A stretch of 64,000 nt of DNA from Microglena sp. YARC (Eukaryota; Chlorophyta; Chlorophyceae; Chlamydomonadales; Chlamydomonadaceae): the NCBI GenBank assembly GCA_022414725.1, contig CM039466.1, forward strand, positions 19,438,925 to 19,502,924, in the 5' to 3' direction. The position numbers and the translations under genes were made by a program. This document shows, piece after piece, positions 33,482 to 43,403 of the stretch. The notes below the pieces were generated by a model. It was not told the origin of the DNA. It did no database searches and saw nothing but the letters and a program-made list of their open reading frames with translations. Within the stretch, counting starts at the first letter, position 1; each line of letters begins with the position of its first letter.

Positions 33482-36187
33482 TTAACTTTTCGCGCTAGGT
33501 GAGCTCGGGGACTTTGCGAAATTCAGACTTGATGGCGTGGTAATAAATTTTTTCAAGGAGCGCTTATCTTGGCGGAAGCCACCTTCGTGTAGTTTGGTGA
33601 GAGCGACGTGTGATTCCGTTAATAGCTCGGGCAGGAGGAGCGCCTCCGCCCATGCGACGATTCCCATGAAATCTAACCCGTCCAACTCATCGCTAGCCCA
33701 TGCCTCGTCGTAAGTGATGCGGAGTTGGCCCGTAAAAGCGCCCGACAGGTGTGGAACAATGCGCTCGAACGAACCAAGGTACCCGTCGGAGAACTGGAGC
33801 TCCATGATCGTGACCATATTGAATACCCATCGGCGCAACTGAGCTCTAGTGCATCTGTCCGACAGTTTGTGTTCAATGAGGCGTAGTTCCTTTCTCATTT
33901 CGGTAACACGCTTGGCGAACCCAGTGTCGTGATCAGAGTGACGAGTGGCGCGGTTATCGGGAGGAGGGGTGATTGGCGGTAGCGAGACGGGCTCACCTGG
34001 CGGGCCTGCCGGGGCCAGGTGTGTGCCCTCGCGAATCTGTCGCGTCGGAGAAGGGGCGTCTGCGGGCAGCGTAGCTGCGCGCTTTGCACGAGGGCGAACA
34101 GCGGCCGGGGAAGCCACCGTAGGTACTGCGGGCGTTGTTGGGTGCTCGGGCTGCGTAGCCCGAGGAGCGCGATTAGAGGTCGGGTCGACAGGTGGAACTT
34201 GGAGGGGCGAACCTGGGGAATCGGCTAAGTAGTGGCCCGATGACGAGTGGTCGGAGACCGAAAAGGGGCCGTCGGGTGGTGAGTGCGCGGCGGTAGGTGC
34301 TGTCGGCGGGGAAGGGGTAGCGCCCCCCCGCGGGATCGAACCGCGTTGCATTTTGCCAGTATGGCCACCCGAAGGGGCATAGACGTCGGGGAAGCGAAAG
34401 GGTTCTGGCTGAAACGCCGGGGCTACCTGAGCGACAGCTAGTTTATCAAACAACCCTGAATTCCCCGCAACCCGCACCTGCCTGTCAGGTGCACGAGGCA
34501 GCGTCTCATCCATCTTGTCGTCATTGGCCTCCGCCGCCGGGTAGTGGGCCTTCAGCTTAGTGCCCTTGAGGGCGGCGTCCTTGTCGGCAATGTCTTTGAT
34601 GTTCAAAGGCATCATTTCCATCCACTTTTGCTTTCGCATCTTGGACGCCGTGTACAAACGGGTCATGCTGTCGCGGAGATCATCGACCGCTTGCAGCGTA
34701 TCCACGATGTTCTCAGGATCGCATTCAAGGAGGAGGCTGTCAGCGTACGCGTTCATATGCACCGCCAACTTGGCGTCGGCATACGGCGCTACAGGGTGGT
34801 CAGCGGAGTGGTAATGGATAAGACCGTCCGACTTCGCAGCCTTGGCAAAGGTGGGCGACGCCTTGATCTCGCGGCCGCGCAGAAACGCCAGCTTGCGCGC
34901 AGCGATGGCCTCCTGAGCGGCAGTGTCGTCCGCGCGAGCGGCCTGAGGAAGCGCATGCTTGCGCCCCACAGTCCTGCCGTTCCCACACCCAACGTCGCGG
35001 GCACCGCTGGAAGAACCGCCAGGGTCCTCAGTGTCCATCGGCACAGTCTCGTTGCGCGCCACAGTAGCTTGGCTCGCCGCGATCATGGCCATGACATCAG
35101 CCATGGTAATGGCGGCGGGAGATGCAGCCGCGGGAGCAGTCATTGGGCGCTTGCCATAGGCGACGTTCTCGCGGGTCAGCTGCGCGACGACCTCAGTCAA
35201 GCGAGCGTTTTCCGCGAGAGCGGGGGCGAGCGCTGCATGGGGGGACAAACGTGGGGAGTTAGGCAATGGCGTCGGCAGATTGTGAAACAGTGTGCGACTC
35301 ACGGGCAAAACATTGGGATGTGTAACCAATCGGGAAGGTGAGTCCTCAATATGGTCAAATGGATTGCAAATCGAGAAAGGCAAGTTTGTCCTATATTCGT
35401 CAGGCGTCAGACTGCGCTCACCTGCTTGAGATCGAGCAAGGTCGCCTTTAGCAGCCTTGAGCTCGGACTCCTTAGTCGATAGCTCGATGCACAACAAATC
35501 CATGGCGGACCTTGAGGTCGCCGTGGCTTCAGTGAAAGCGGCCTGGAGGTCGGACATCCCCTTGCAACTCTGAGCCAGAGCCTTGCCGAGTAAGTAGTGG
35601 TTGTTCAACAGCTCTTGCCTCTCGGTAGGATCACCATTGGCCAATGCGGCCTCGGTAGCCGCGCTGGAGACGGCGAGGCGCTGCGTGAGGTCAGCGACTT
35701 CGGCGTCCTTAGGGGCTATCTTCGCCACAAACTGCTTGGTAAGGGCCGAGTTGGCGATGGAGGCCTGGTAGAGCTGCGCGCGGAGTTGTCCAATTTGCTC
35801 CGCCGCGATCAGGTGGTCACCCATGTGCTGATGACGCCTGCGCTCCGCGCCCGCTTCATAGCGAGCGCTGAGCTCCTCGAGGGAAGGCTCAGCCAGCGGC
35901 GTCGGCGTCGGCGTCGTCGTCGGGGCCATGCCCGCGCGCGAAGGCGAGGCAGCGGGCGGGGCACCCGAGGGTGCCGCCAGACCATTGAGGCCGTCAACCA
36001 GCGGTTGCAGCGTACCCACTGACACAGAGGGCCGCGCTTCGGCGGATGCGGACTCATCCAGCGTAGCACCGAGCTCAGTGTCGGGCTTAGTGTCAGAAGA
36101 CCCCATCCCTTCGGGATTGGTGTCGACCACTGACATCGTAGGCTGGTCAGCCGCGTCGTCGGTTACCTTGGTGGATTTGTGGGATGC
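33482..36187 (-). CDS. gag: Gag polyprotein, N-terminal and central part
   Basis: An open frame of ~900 codons. I prefer the start MASHKSTKVT at 36187; the frame is open upstream to 36211. The N-terminus is acidic, followed by an Ala/Pro/Thr-rich linker, a predicted coiled-coil region rich in Ala, Glu and Gln (about residues 100-230), a Pro-rich middle (~600-720), and a capsid-like helical block near the C-terminus (RVTEMRKELRLIEHKLSDRC, WVFNMVTIMELQFSDGYLGS, DFMGIVAWAEALLLPELLTE). The frame ends at 33482; the next gag segment continues in another frame. Gag forms the particle that packages element RNA. It is long for a Ty3/Gypsy gag. Confidence 0.85.
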   Translation of the reverse strand, partial: ASHKSTKVTDDAADQPTMSVVDTNPEGMGSSDTKPDTELGATLDESASAEARPSVSVGTLQPLVDGLNGLAAPSGAPPAASPSRAGMAPTTTPTPTPLAEPSLEELSARYEAGAERRRHQHMGDHLIAAEQIGQLRAQLYQASIANSALTKQFVAKIAPKDAEVADLTQRLAVSSAATEAALANGDPTERQELLNNHYLLGKALAQSCKGMSDLQAAFTEATATSRSAMDLLCIELSTKESELKAAKGDLARSQAGERSLTPDEYRTNLPFSICNPFDHIEDSPSRLVTHPNVLPVSRTLFHNLPTPLPNSPRLSPHAALAPALAENARLTEVVAQLTRENVAYGKRPMTAPAAASPAAITMADVMAMIAASQATVARNETVPMDTEDPGGSSSGARDVGCGNGRTVGRKHALPQAARADDTAAQEAIAARKLAFLRGREIKASPTFAKAAKSDGLIHYHSADHPVAPYADAKLAVHMNAYADSLLLECDPENIVDTLQAVDDLRDSMTRLYTASKMRKQKWMEMMPLNIKDIADKDAALKGTKLKAHYPAAEANDDKMDETLPRAPDRQVRVAGNSGLFDKLAVAQVAPAFQPEPFRFPDVYAPSGGHTGKMQRGSIPRGGATPSPPTAPTAAHSPPDGPFSVSDHSSSGHYLADSPGSPLQVPPVDPTSNRAPRATQPEHPTTPAVPTVASPAAVRPRAKRAATLPADAPSPTRQIREGTHLAPAGPPGEPVSLPPITPPPDNRATRHSDHDTGFAKRVTEMRKELRLIEHKLSDRCTRAQLRRWVFNMVTIMELQFSDGYLGSFERIVPHLSGAFTGQLRITYDEAWASDELDGLDFMGIVAWAEALLLPELLTESHVALTKLHEGGFRQDKRSLKKFITTPSSLNFAKSPSSPSAKS

Positions 36188-36952
36188 CATTCTGCACAGG
36201 CAACAGAACAAGTTAGTAGGCTGGACAGGAATGAGTGGTGGGCGAGAGAGGGAGAATTACTCGCAACTTCAGGATGTCAAAATTCACCTGCCACAGGGAC
36301 TACTAAATTTTGCGAGCGTAACGAGCTGATAATGCCTCAAGCGTAACTGTATATGACGCGTCCGTCCAGAATACGATGAGGGATAAAAGCACTGTAAAGG
36401 CACGAATCACAGGGAAACCAGGAAGGACAATCGACAAACCGAATTGCGCGACAGGATGAGCAAACGTGCAGGCGGAAAGCAACGAAGATGATGCAGCAAG
36501 CAGGAAGAGTCGCAGGGCAGGCTCGTGAAGTACGCTAATTAAAGCAAGTACGGCCTAGGTGGCCAAAGGAGCCAATGCTACCCAATAGATCAAACCCCGC
36601 TCCAGATGCTCGGGAAAGGAGCTTTAGAAGCTATGACCAAAAGGACAGGACGTGAATGCAAGAATCGAGAGCGTAGGCCATACAGGGGTCGGCAGGCTAG
36701 GAAAAGATGCCCATGCAAGACAGGTCGCAGGCGGCCTAGGGCGTGTCGAGCCTGACAGGACAGTTAACTGCGAGAGCCTAACAGGCGCTACGTGTACTCG
36801 AAGCTTACAGGTAAGAGCAGGAACAGCGAACCGAAAATGCCAGAAAGCCGACAGAACGTCCTGGCGGGTGCGATTAAGTCGAAGAAAAATTCGTATGCGT
36901 GCGTATGTGTATGCGTGAGGTCCCTAAGGAACGAAACCAGCTCCGCTACCAG
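36188..36952 (-). other. Leader and primer-binding site (second tandem copy)
   Basis: Same as 27119-27882 apart from isolated changes (e.g. T for C near 36214, one extra C at ~36710). PBS complement at 36928-36951, one base from the LTR. Confidence 0.8.
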
Positions 36953-37297
36953 TGTAACAGCTCTGGATGCACTCAGCAGCCTGGGGAGTTAAGCTAGGGG
37001 AACAGCCTATGTGATGTATGTTTATGTGTAGTCGATATGCGTAAGCTAGCAGAACAGTAGGGTGTTATCTAAGTATGGGATGTAAAGTTGATCGGGAAGA
37101 ACGTCTTCGTGAAGGAGTAGAAGGGTTCGTCCCGAGTAGCTCGTGTCTATGTACGCAACGTGTGCGTTGTGAGAGATGAGGCAGTACATGGGTATGGTAC
37201 TGTATCATGTGCGTTCGTCACGTGGCTTACGGGTAAGGTGTACCCGTATGCCTTGCTGGAAGGCCAGAGTACCCGTGAAGGGTTCTGTACCGTTACA
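36953..37297 (-). repeat. 5' LTR, second tandem copy
   Basis: Apparently identical to 27883-28227 and again followed by CGTAC (37298-37302) and host integrase. This copy has no partner LTR of its own, because the tandem unit starts inside integrase. Confidence 0.93.
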
Positions 37298-38037
37298 CGT
37301 ACCACGACGATTGGGATAAGTCCTTGGCACTAGTAGAATTTGCAATCAACAATTCCTACCAAGAGTCCATTCAAAACACCCCTTTCGGGCGTACCTTGGC
37401 TACGACCCTACGACGCCACTCATGGCGGAAGTCGAATCGAAATGTCCGGCTGCCAACAATTGGTGGGCCGATCACATTGAACGACAAGCTCAATGCAAGG
37501 CATGCATGCCAGCCGCTCAAGATCGGCAGAAAGCCCATTATGATAAAAGACGAACGGAGGTTTTCTTCAACCTTGGTGATTAAGTTCTCTTGTCCAGCCG
37601 CAATATGAGGTTCAAGGCAACGGGTCAACCAAAATTTACGCCTCGTTTTGTTGGCCCTTATACGATTACGGAATGCATTGGTCCACGCGACGAGCAAACT
37701 GGAGACGACTGGAGTCGTCCGGCAAGTCACGGCGTGCCACTTGGCTTTGCCCAAGATGATGCGCATCCGCCCCGTGTTTCACGTGGGTTTGATCAAGCAT
37801 TGGCACTCCGATGGCGTTGTCCATGTTGGACAACCGCTTGAGTTCGACTCCGACGGCGCTCCGATTTGGAATATCCAATGCATCATGCGCGAAAAGTCGC
37901 GTGTCATAGGCACATCCAGCAAACGACGTCTCGAATACTTGGTCCGATGGCAAGACTTCGGTATTGAGCAAGACACTTGGGAACTCGCCAAGGCGGTCAA
38001 GAAAAGTGCCCCTCACATCGTCGATGCATGGAAATGA
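37298..38037 (+). pseudogene. Host integrase C-terminus and chromodomain, second copy
   Basis: By eye identical to 28228-28967. Chromodomain RRLEYLVRWQDFGIEQDTWE near 37927-37985, ending DAWK-stop at 38037. Unlike the first copy it continues into the genuine host 3' region (TATGTCCCGACGTACGTC...) and LTR. Confidence 0.88.
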
Positions 38038-38274
38038 CGTGTTACGCCCGGTATGTCCCGACGTACGTCAAAAATACGGGCCCATCACCCACCCATCGCA
38101 CTCGACGCATACGACACGGCGGTCAGATTGCTTTATTCATAAAGCTATCTTTCCCGGAGTACTCAAAAGGGATGTTAAATGGTTCTCTCCGAAACCAACT
38201 TGATTCATCAAGTATATTTTGAGCACGGCACATACGACTACGACTGGTATTCACATCCCACTTCCTTACGATCA

Positions 38275-38311
38275 GATGCGGGGTCCGCATCTCTTCTGGA
38301 GGGGGGGGGAG
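38275..38311 (+). promoter_or_regulatory. Hairpin and polypurine tract of the host copy
   Basis: GATGCGG-GGT-CCGCATC (38275-38291) and then GGAGGGGGGGGGAG directly before TGTAAC of the LTR. Same arrangement as 18761-18795 in reverse. Confidence 0.8.
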
Positions 38312-38659
38312 TGTAACGGTACAGAACCCTTCACGGGTACTCCGGCCGTCCAGCAAGGCATACGGGTACACCGTACCCGTAAGCCACGTGACGAACGCAC
38401 ATGATACAGTACCATACCCATGTACTGCCTCATCTCTCACAACGCACACGTTGCGTACATAGACACGAGCTACTCGGAATGAACCCTTCTACTCCTACCA
38501 CGAAGACGTTCTTTCCAAGCTACTCGACATCCCCTACTTAGGTAACCATCTACTTGTTCTGCTAGTTCACCCATATCAACATACACGTAAACTCACATCA
38601 CGCATCACGTTCCCTAGCCTAACCTCTCAAGCTGCTAAGGAGCATCCTGAGCTGTTACA
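38312..38659 (+). repeat. 3' LTR of the host Gypsy copy
   Basis: TGTAACGGTACAGAACCCTT ... GAGCTGTTACA, 348 bp. It partners 8549-8892. Right flank GACGCGG. Related to, but clearly different from, the LTRs of the nested copy (indels and substitutions throughout the second half). Confidence 0.92.
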
Positions 38660-39160
38660 GACGCGGCGTTTTCATTTCTCGTTTCCCTCCTGTCCTGCGG
38701 ACTCAATCTAGGGACCTGGAGCATTTCTGCGATTTCCCCTTGAAGAATTCGCTTCTTCGTGACTCGCGTAGCTCATTGCATCAGCGCATTGTGCTAGACA
38801 AGGAAATCTGCTCTTTCGCACTAGTTCCTGCAGGTTGCGAAGTAGCAACTGTAGCCTCGGGAGTTGCTGCACCTGCCTCCATGGAACTTCGGGAAGTCAG
38901 TGAGCTAATAAGTTCATTAGCCTTACAGGCCACCAAGTTGAATAATAATGCCATGCCATGCTACATTGATTCTTGACCCCCCAATATTAAATTGTACGGG
39001 TAAGTAAGCAACTGCGTGTGCATCTATCACCAAGGAGGCTGCCACTGCCACTGCTGCTTGACGAACATTACCCCCCCTGGTACGGGTCTAAAGTAGGGAC
39101 TGAGCAACCTCTTTTCCCAGGGTGTACGCGAGCAACATCTCCGAGCAACCTCGAGCAAAC
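38660..39160 (+). other. Flank with one unrecognised short frame
   Basis: A plus-strand frame open from before 38740 to a stop at 38974-38976 (…LDKEICSFALVPAGCEVATV, MELREVSELISSLALQATKL) looks mildly protein-like. It has no clear start and no recognised domain. It could be an exon piece or part of another element. GAGCAACCTC-type repeats start at ~39130. Confidence 0.25.
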
Positions 39161-39235
39161 CCCTAAACCCTAAACCCTAAACCCTAAACCCTAAGCGCTA
39201 AACCCTAAACCCTAAACCCTAAACCCTAAACCTCT
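39161..39235 (+). repeat. Interstitial plant-type telomere tract (CCCTAAA)n
   Basis: About ten heptamers with one variant (CTAAGCG), flanked on both sides by GAGCAACCTC / TTCGAGCAAC repeats. DNA continues on both sides, so it is internal. Confidence 0.93.
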
Positions 39236-39599
39236 TCGAGCAACCTCTTCCGTTCGAGCAACTTCTTCGAGCAACTTCTCCCAATCCAAGGCCACGCCAT
39301 TTTCTCTAATTTCTCTTCTCTCTTTCCTTCCTTTTTTCCTGTTAGAGTGTGTACTTTCCATCTCACGGCACCCGGCCAGTTTAACAAATAAATATCGCGT
39401 GCGATTCTTGGTGCGGCACCGTCGAGTTAGGCATCAAGCCACGCCGATGTGCGTTCTGTCTCTTTCTTTCTTTCTTTCTCTCTAACATGAGCAAGGCTCT
39501 GAAAAAGGCTCGCTTCACCCTGCGAGGGACATTGGTCGCGGACATACAGCTCGAGGGGTTCGATGCTCCTGTAGCTGGAAATGAGGCTTAGAATAAGAA

Positions 39600-39619
39600 G
39601 GAGCTCCATGCAATTCAGA

Positions 39620-39651
<32 letters not shown>

Positions 39652-40012
39652 GTGTGCATTGCTTGAGACCTTCAGGGGTGAGTGTGTGTGTGTGTGCATG
39701 CATGACATGAGACCTTCAGGGGTGAGTGTGTGTGTGTGCATGCATGGCATGAGACCTTCAGGGGTCAGTGTGTGTGTGTGCATGCATGGCATGAGACCTT
39801 CAGGGGTCAGCGTGTGTGTGCATGCATGACATGAGTTCTTCAGGGGTGAGTGTGTGTGTGTGCATTGTATGAAACCTTCAGGGGTCAGTGTGTGCGTGTG
39901 TGTGTGTGTGTGTGCATGGCATGAGACCTTCAGGTGTGTGTGTGTGTGTGCGTGTGTGTGCGTGTGTGTGCATGGCATGAGACCTTCAAGTGTGTGCGTG
40001 TGCGTGTGTATT

Positions 40013-40050
<38 letters not shown>

Positions 40051-40080
40051 TGCGTGCGTGCGTGCGTGCGTGCGTGTTTG
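39600..40080. repeat. TG-rich minisatellite
   Basis: Eight units of GCATGCATGGCATGAGACCT + TCAGGGGTGAG + (TG)n, period ~40-58, near 39664, 39711, 39753, 39796, 39835, 39870, 39926 and 39980, grading into pure (TG)n and (TGCG)n. CAG-rich sequence follows at 40081-40180. Frames over it on both strands are compositional. Confidence 0.9.
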
Positions 40081-40895
40081 CAGAAGCAGAAGCAGAAGTA
40101 GCAGTGTCACCGAGACAGGTACTAGCATCTGCAGCACCAGCAGTAGCTGCAGCAGCAGTAGCAGCAACACCAAGACCAGGAGCAGGTGCCTTCCCTGTGG
40201 CGCATGTATTTTATCCCAAGAGATTTGTTAACACCGAGTAGAGTGTGCGCTATACATTGCCAAGCATGATATCAAGAACAAAGGAATAAAGTAGAAGGAA
40301 GCTGAAATATGGAGTTTGCGCCTTTCCGCAAAGCAATTAGGGCAGTGCCCATAAGATACATTGGGAGCATGGGGCAGCGCATGGTCTTGAGGATTTTGGG
40401 CCTGTTCCATGTGTCTTCTGCACGCGACAATGGACTGGAAGGAGACAGTGGCATGGGTGTGGAGTTTGGTGCAGAGCTTAAGGGCGGCTACTTAGGAGAT
40501 ACCTAAGCGGGTGAGGTTGGAGAGTGCATTGATAGGTATAGTCCCTGTGGTACCCAATGTAACAAATGAGTATATAAATTTATATCCCTGATCTTTCAGA
40601 GCCTGTGCTAGGGTCTTGTGTTGATTCCCCTTTTTCGCATATTTAACCAAATGATTGGTGTCAGAGCAATAGCCGACTTCAACTGTGTGGATGGGGGGAC
40701 ATGAGGTGGGATTGGAGCATGTTTATTGATCCGGGGTCAAGAGGAGGTCTGGTCTGAGTTTGTCCCAGGTGGTTTGGGCCTTGTTCGGAGGGTTCAGCCA
40801 CAAGGGCGGCCTGTTCCCCAGTACCTCACTAGGGAGGTCCTCCAGTTTGCCAGCGTCCATATACATAAGTTTCCCTCCCTGTTCCCCTTCAGCCA

Positions 40896-41229
40896 CTACT
40901 TTTTGTATTCATTGTACTGCAAGGTTGTGCCGATTAATAAACATCCCAGCAAAGGTTGAGTGCTTGCAGCCCGCCAGCATGTGACTTGCCTCATCTTGGC
41001 ATGTGTGACAAATGGGGTAGGTTTCTGATGAGGGTGGGTGGGGGTTGCTACCATATGGCATTTTCCATTGGTAAGCCAGCTTCTTGTTCCATAGGCGGCC
41101 CCACCTAGCCTTATGGATTTGAATCTTCTGCCACCAGGGGACGGATGCCTGCTGCCAGAAGTAGTGGCTAGCATGTGGGAGGTGCTCAGGGGATGCTATG
41201 GTCCACAGTGAGGCGTATATGCCATGCAT
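40896..41229 (-). pseudogene. LINE C-terminal zinc-knuckle segment
   Basis: Contains CHTCQDEASHMLAGC (C-x2-C-x5-H-x4-C), followed by KHSTFAGMFINRHNLAV, a pattern found after RT/RNase H in non-LTR elements. It is preceded by a Trp/Lys-rich stretch (RWGRLWNKKLAYQWKMPYG). Probably nucleic-acid binding. In a different frame from the RNase H above. Confidence 0.7.
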
Positions 41230-41298
41230 GTTGGTCCTCCCTGTGTGGATTTTGGTGGGGGGGGGTAGCCTTGACCCCCCTGGTGAGGTTGGGTGTTC

Positions 41299-41768
41299 CT
41301 ATCCTTGGGGGCAGGGTGCCGTCAGCTGCCACCAGATGCAGGACAGATGGCCAGATATGGACATATGGTCCATGTGAGCCACCTCGCCTATATTGTTAGG
41401 GACAGAGATATTTTTAGGGAAGTGGGCGGCTTTCTTGGCCAGCTTATCTGCCTCCTGATTGCCATGGATACCTGCATGGGACCTCACCTTGGCCAGATAA
41501 TATATATGGTGCCACTAAGGACTCTGGCCAGGAGGTGTTTTCCAATGGCCTCATGGAGTTGCTTGTGGGTACATTCCTCGACAGAGTGGAGGTTATGGAT
41601 AAGTCTCCGAATGAGATGGAGACTACAAAGGCTATCAGTGTAGATGGTGACGGAGGTTGTTGTGGGTGTTCGTGCTAGGGCCTGGTGGATAGCGCATAGT
41701 TCTTCTCTATTGTTGGTTCTGGTGATGTCAATACCCCCTAGTTTGATTGTAAAGCTTTGGCCCGACAA
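41299..41768 (-). pseudogene. LINE RNase H domain
   Basis: Frame 41484-41768 has TNNREELCAIHQAL (catalytic Glu) and VTIYTDSLCSLHLIRRL (catalytic Asp). Frame 41299-41487 continues with RSHAGIHGNQEADKLAKKAA (His loop and last Asp). The two overlap by a one-base shift. This is RNase HI-type, as in LINE clades that carry it. The upstream frame (41728-42429) supplies the start of the domain. Confidence 0.85.
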
Positions 41769-41923
41769 TGGAGAGTATACCGCAGCCCCGAGGAGGGCCG
41801 GGTCTTAGGGCTGGGGGATCTGGCTGCCATCGGTGTATAGCTGCTGGCCTACATGGGGGTGTTTTGGTGGTTGCAGGGGTAAGGTGTTGGGGAGGGGGGT
41901 GGGGGAGGGGGAGGGAAAGGGGG

Positions 41924-41924
41924 A

Positions 41925-41962
<38 letters not shown>
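41924..41962 (+). repeat. Poly-G run in the LINE
   Basis: A nearly pure G run of about 35 bases, reading as poly-Pro on the minus strand. Length is probably unreliable. Confidence 0.8.
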
Positions 41963-41964
<2 letters not shown>

Positions 41965-42330
41965 TCCAAGGGGCCTGTAGGATGAGTCGTAGAGCCTTGG
42001 GTGGTGGGGGGAAGGAGAGGGGGGCAGGCTGATGGCAGGGTTGGGGATGAGTTGGATGCTTTTGTGGGAGGGGTGCAGGCAGTGCATAGCCTCTTTCCAT
42101 GCTTGGGTTAAGGGGGTGGCCGGGCCGGGGTGGCCCAGGGGGTTGGCGATGAGGAGGAGTTGGTGCCCCTTTGTCCTTGCAATGGTGGAGGTGATTTCCC
42201 CCCCAGCCCAGATGGACGGTTGGTGTATACTGGGGGCCCCGGCTGGGATGGTATCTAGTACCTGGACCCAGGGATGGGTGGCGTGTGTTTCGTAGGCTGT
42301 GTGCTTTGTGTGTGGGACCAAGAGGAGGGT

Positions 42331-42379
42331 GCAGCCCAAACTCACTTCATCGGGCTGGGATGAAGTGAGTTTGGGCTGC
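42331..42379. repeat. Perfect 21-bp inverted repeat with 7-base loop
   Basis: Arms 42331-42351 and 42359-42379 are exact reverse complements (GCAGCCCAAACTCACTTCAT+C and its complement). The loop is GGGCTGG. It lies where two LINE frames meet. Confidence 0.95.
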
Positions 42380-43403
42380 CTTGGCACTGGGGAGTGCCCA
42401 TCTGACTGCCTTCTGGGCTTCCTTGGCATCCTGCAGGGAGTGTATCACTGATGCTCCTGTCCATGGGTGAGAGTATGGGTCTGGGCTTGCCCCGAATAGG
42501 TGGACATGAGGGTGGGGGAAGGAGCAGTGGAGGAGATATGGGTGGCATAAGAGTTGCCCTGTTGACCTGTCTGTTTGGACCCCCAACAACGTGAGGGCTT
42601 GAAGGAGGGTGGGGTGAGGAGCGGTTGGGGTGGGGGTCTTGAGACGGTGGAATAGGCTGGCTAGGTCTCCAGCAAAGGACCCTTGGGAGTGTGAGCGCAC
42701 CAGGCTGGACATGGTTGCTTGGGCGGTGTTGTTTTGGTGTTGGAGTCTCTTTGTCGAGGAGGTGGGGAGGTGACCAACGCAATTGCTAGAGGGGGAGTAC
42801 AGGTATGTGGTGTTGGGGTGGATGGGTGGAGCTCCATTGGGTTGGGCATGGGGGAGGAGGCCTGTTTGGATATGATATTGTCCAGGGGCTGGGATGTCCA
42901 AGTCAGGATGCCTGTCCAGGGGATCTATATGGATGAGTCGCATGAGAGTGCGGTACCCCTGGGCATATGGCGCACACACACTTTGGCCCTCTTGCGTAAC
43001 TTCTGACAGCAGATCCGTAACGCAACAACGATCGTGAGAAGTTGCCTTTGTTTATCAATGATTGAATGAATATATTAAATCAAACATATATTGATAATAA
43101 TGCTTTGATTTGATTTGACTATGTTACTGCGGAAAATGGCGAGCAGCCTTGTAGGCTGGAGCAATATAACCAAGTTCGAATTCACGTACCGCAACAACAT
43201 TTGTATTTGTGCCCTTCACTTAGAATTCCCTCTTGACACATTGGTATTCCAGTAGCTAGGGGGCCAGGACATGTAATCATCGATCGTTTGGGGTTCAGTT
43301 TATAAGTGCGTATTCGTTATAGCACCTTCTGCCATGGTTGGGAAATGGTTAGTTGTTTCCCCCTAGTAATTAATTTCACTGCCGAAGACAACGCCAAATT
43401 GCG

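Larger units (their letters stand above)
19915..38043. repeat. 9.07-kb direct tandem duplication
   Basis: 19915-28980 and 28984-38043 are the same sequence at a constant offset of about 9,069 bases: LTR 27883 vs 36953, gag start vs gag start, host chromodomain stop 28967 vs 38037. The unit runs from the nested element's integrase core, through its gag and 5' LTR, into the host integrase end, so it ignores element borders. From ~22 kb onward the copies are almost identical; in the first 2 kb the left copy has many extra or missing single bases. The junction (28981) shows no long homology. Confidence 0.9.
8549..38659 (+). mobile_element. Host Ty3/Gypsy chromovirus copy, degenerate, interrupted by a nested element
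   Basis: The outer LTRs (8549-8892 and 38312-38659) are both in plus orientation. A primer-binding site follows the first and a polypurine tract precedes the second. Between them on the plus strand are leader, decayed gag/protease pieces, RT and RNase H fragments and integrase (up to 18415). Integrase resumes at 28228 and, duplicated, at 37298, and ends in a chromodomain. A minus-strand element of the same family (18416-28227) sits inside integrase. The flanks share GACGCG. Internal order is scrambled around protease/gag, and RT is mostly deleted, so this copy is dead. Confidence 0.85.
40260..42980 (-). mobile_element. Non-LTR retrotransposon (LINE) remnant with RNase H
   Basis: Minus-strand pieces in order: an unrecognised N-side segment (42347-42979, MCAPYAQGYRTLMRLIHIDP...), a Pro-rich segment over a poly-G/poly-C run, an RNase H domain (41299-41768), a zinc-knuckle segment (40896-41229) and a C-terminal tail to ~40270 (NRPKILKTMRCPMLPMYLMG). 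RNase H followed by a Cys/His knuckle is typical of the 3' end of several LINE clades. No reverse transcriptase motif is visible, so the copy is 5'-truncated or the RT is lost. Several frameshifts. Confidence 0.75.

Noticed and set aside
39161..39235. Chromosome end
   Set aside because: Sequence continues for 25 kb on one side and 39 kb on the other, and the tract is only ~75 bases.
39427..40173. 248-codon minus-strand frame (THTHTH repeats)
   Set aside because: Translation of the TG/CA minisatellite; no independent evidence of coding.
41924..41962. Poly-Pro linker in a LINE protein
   Set aside because: A ~35-base pure G run is unlikely to be accurately assembled and flips the frame depending on its length.
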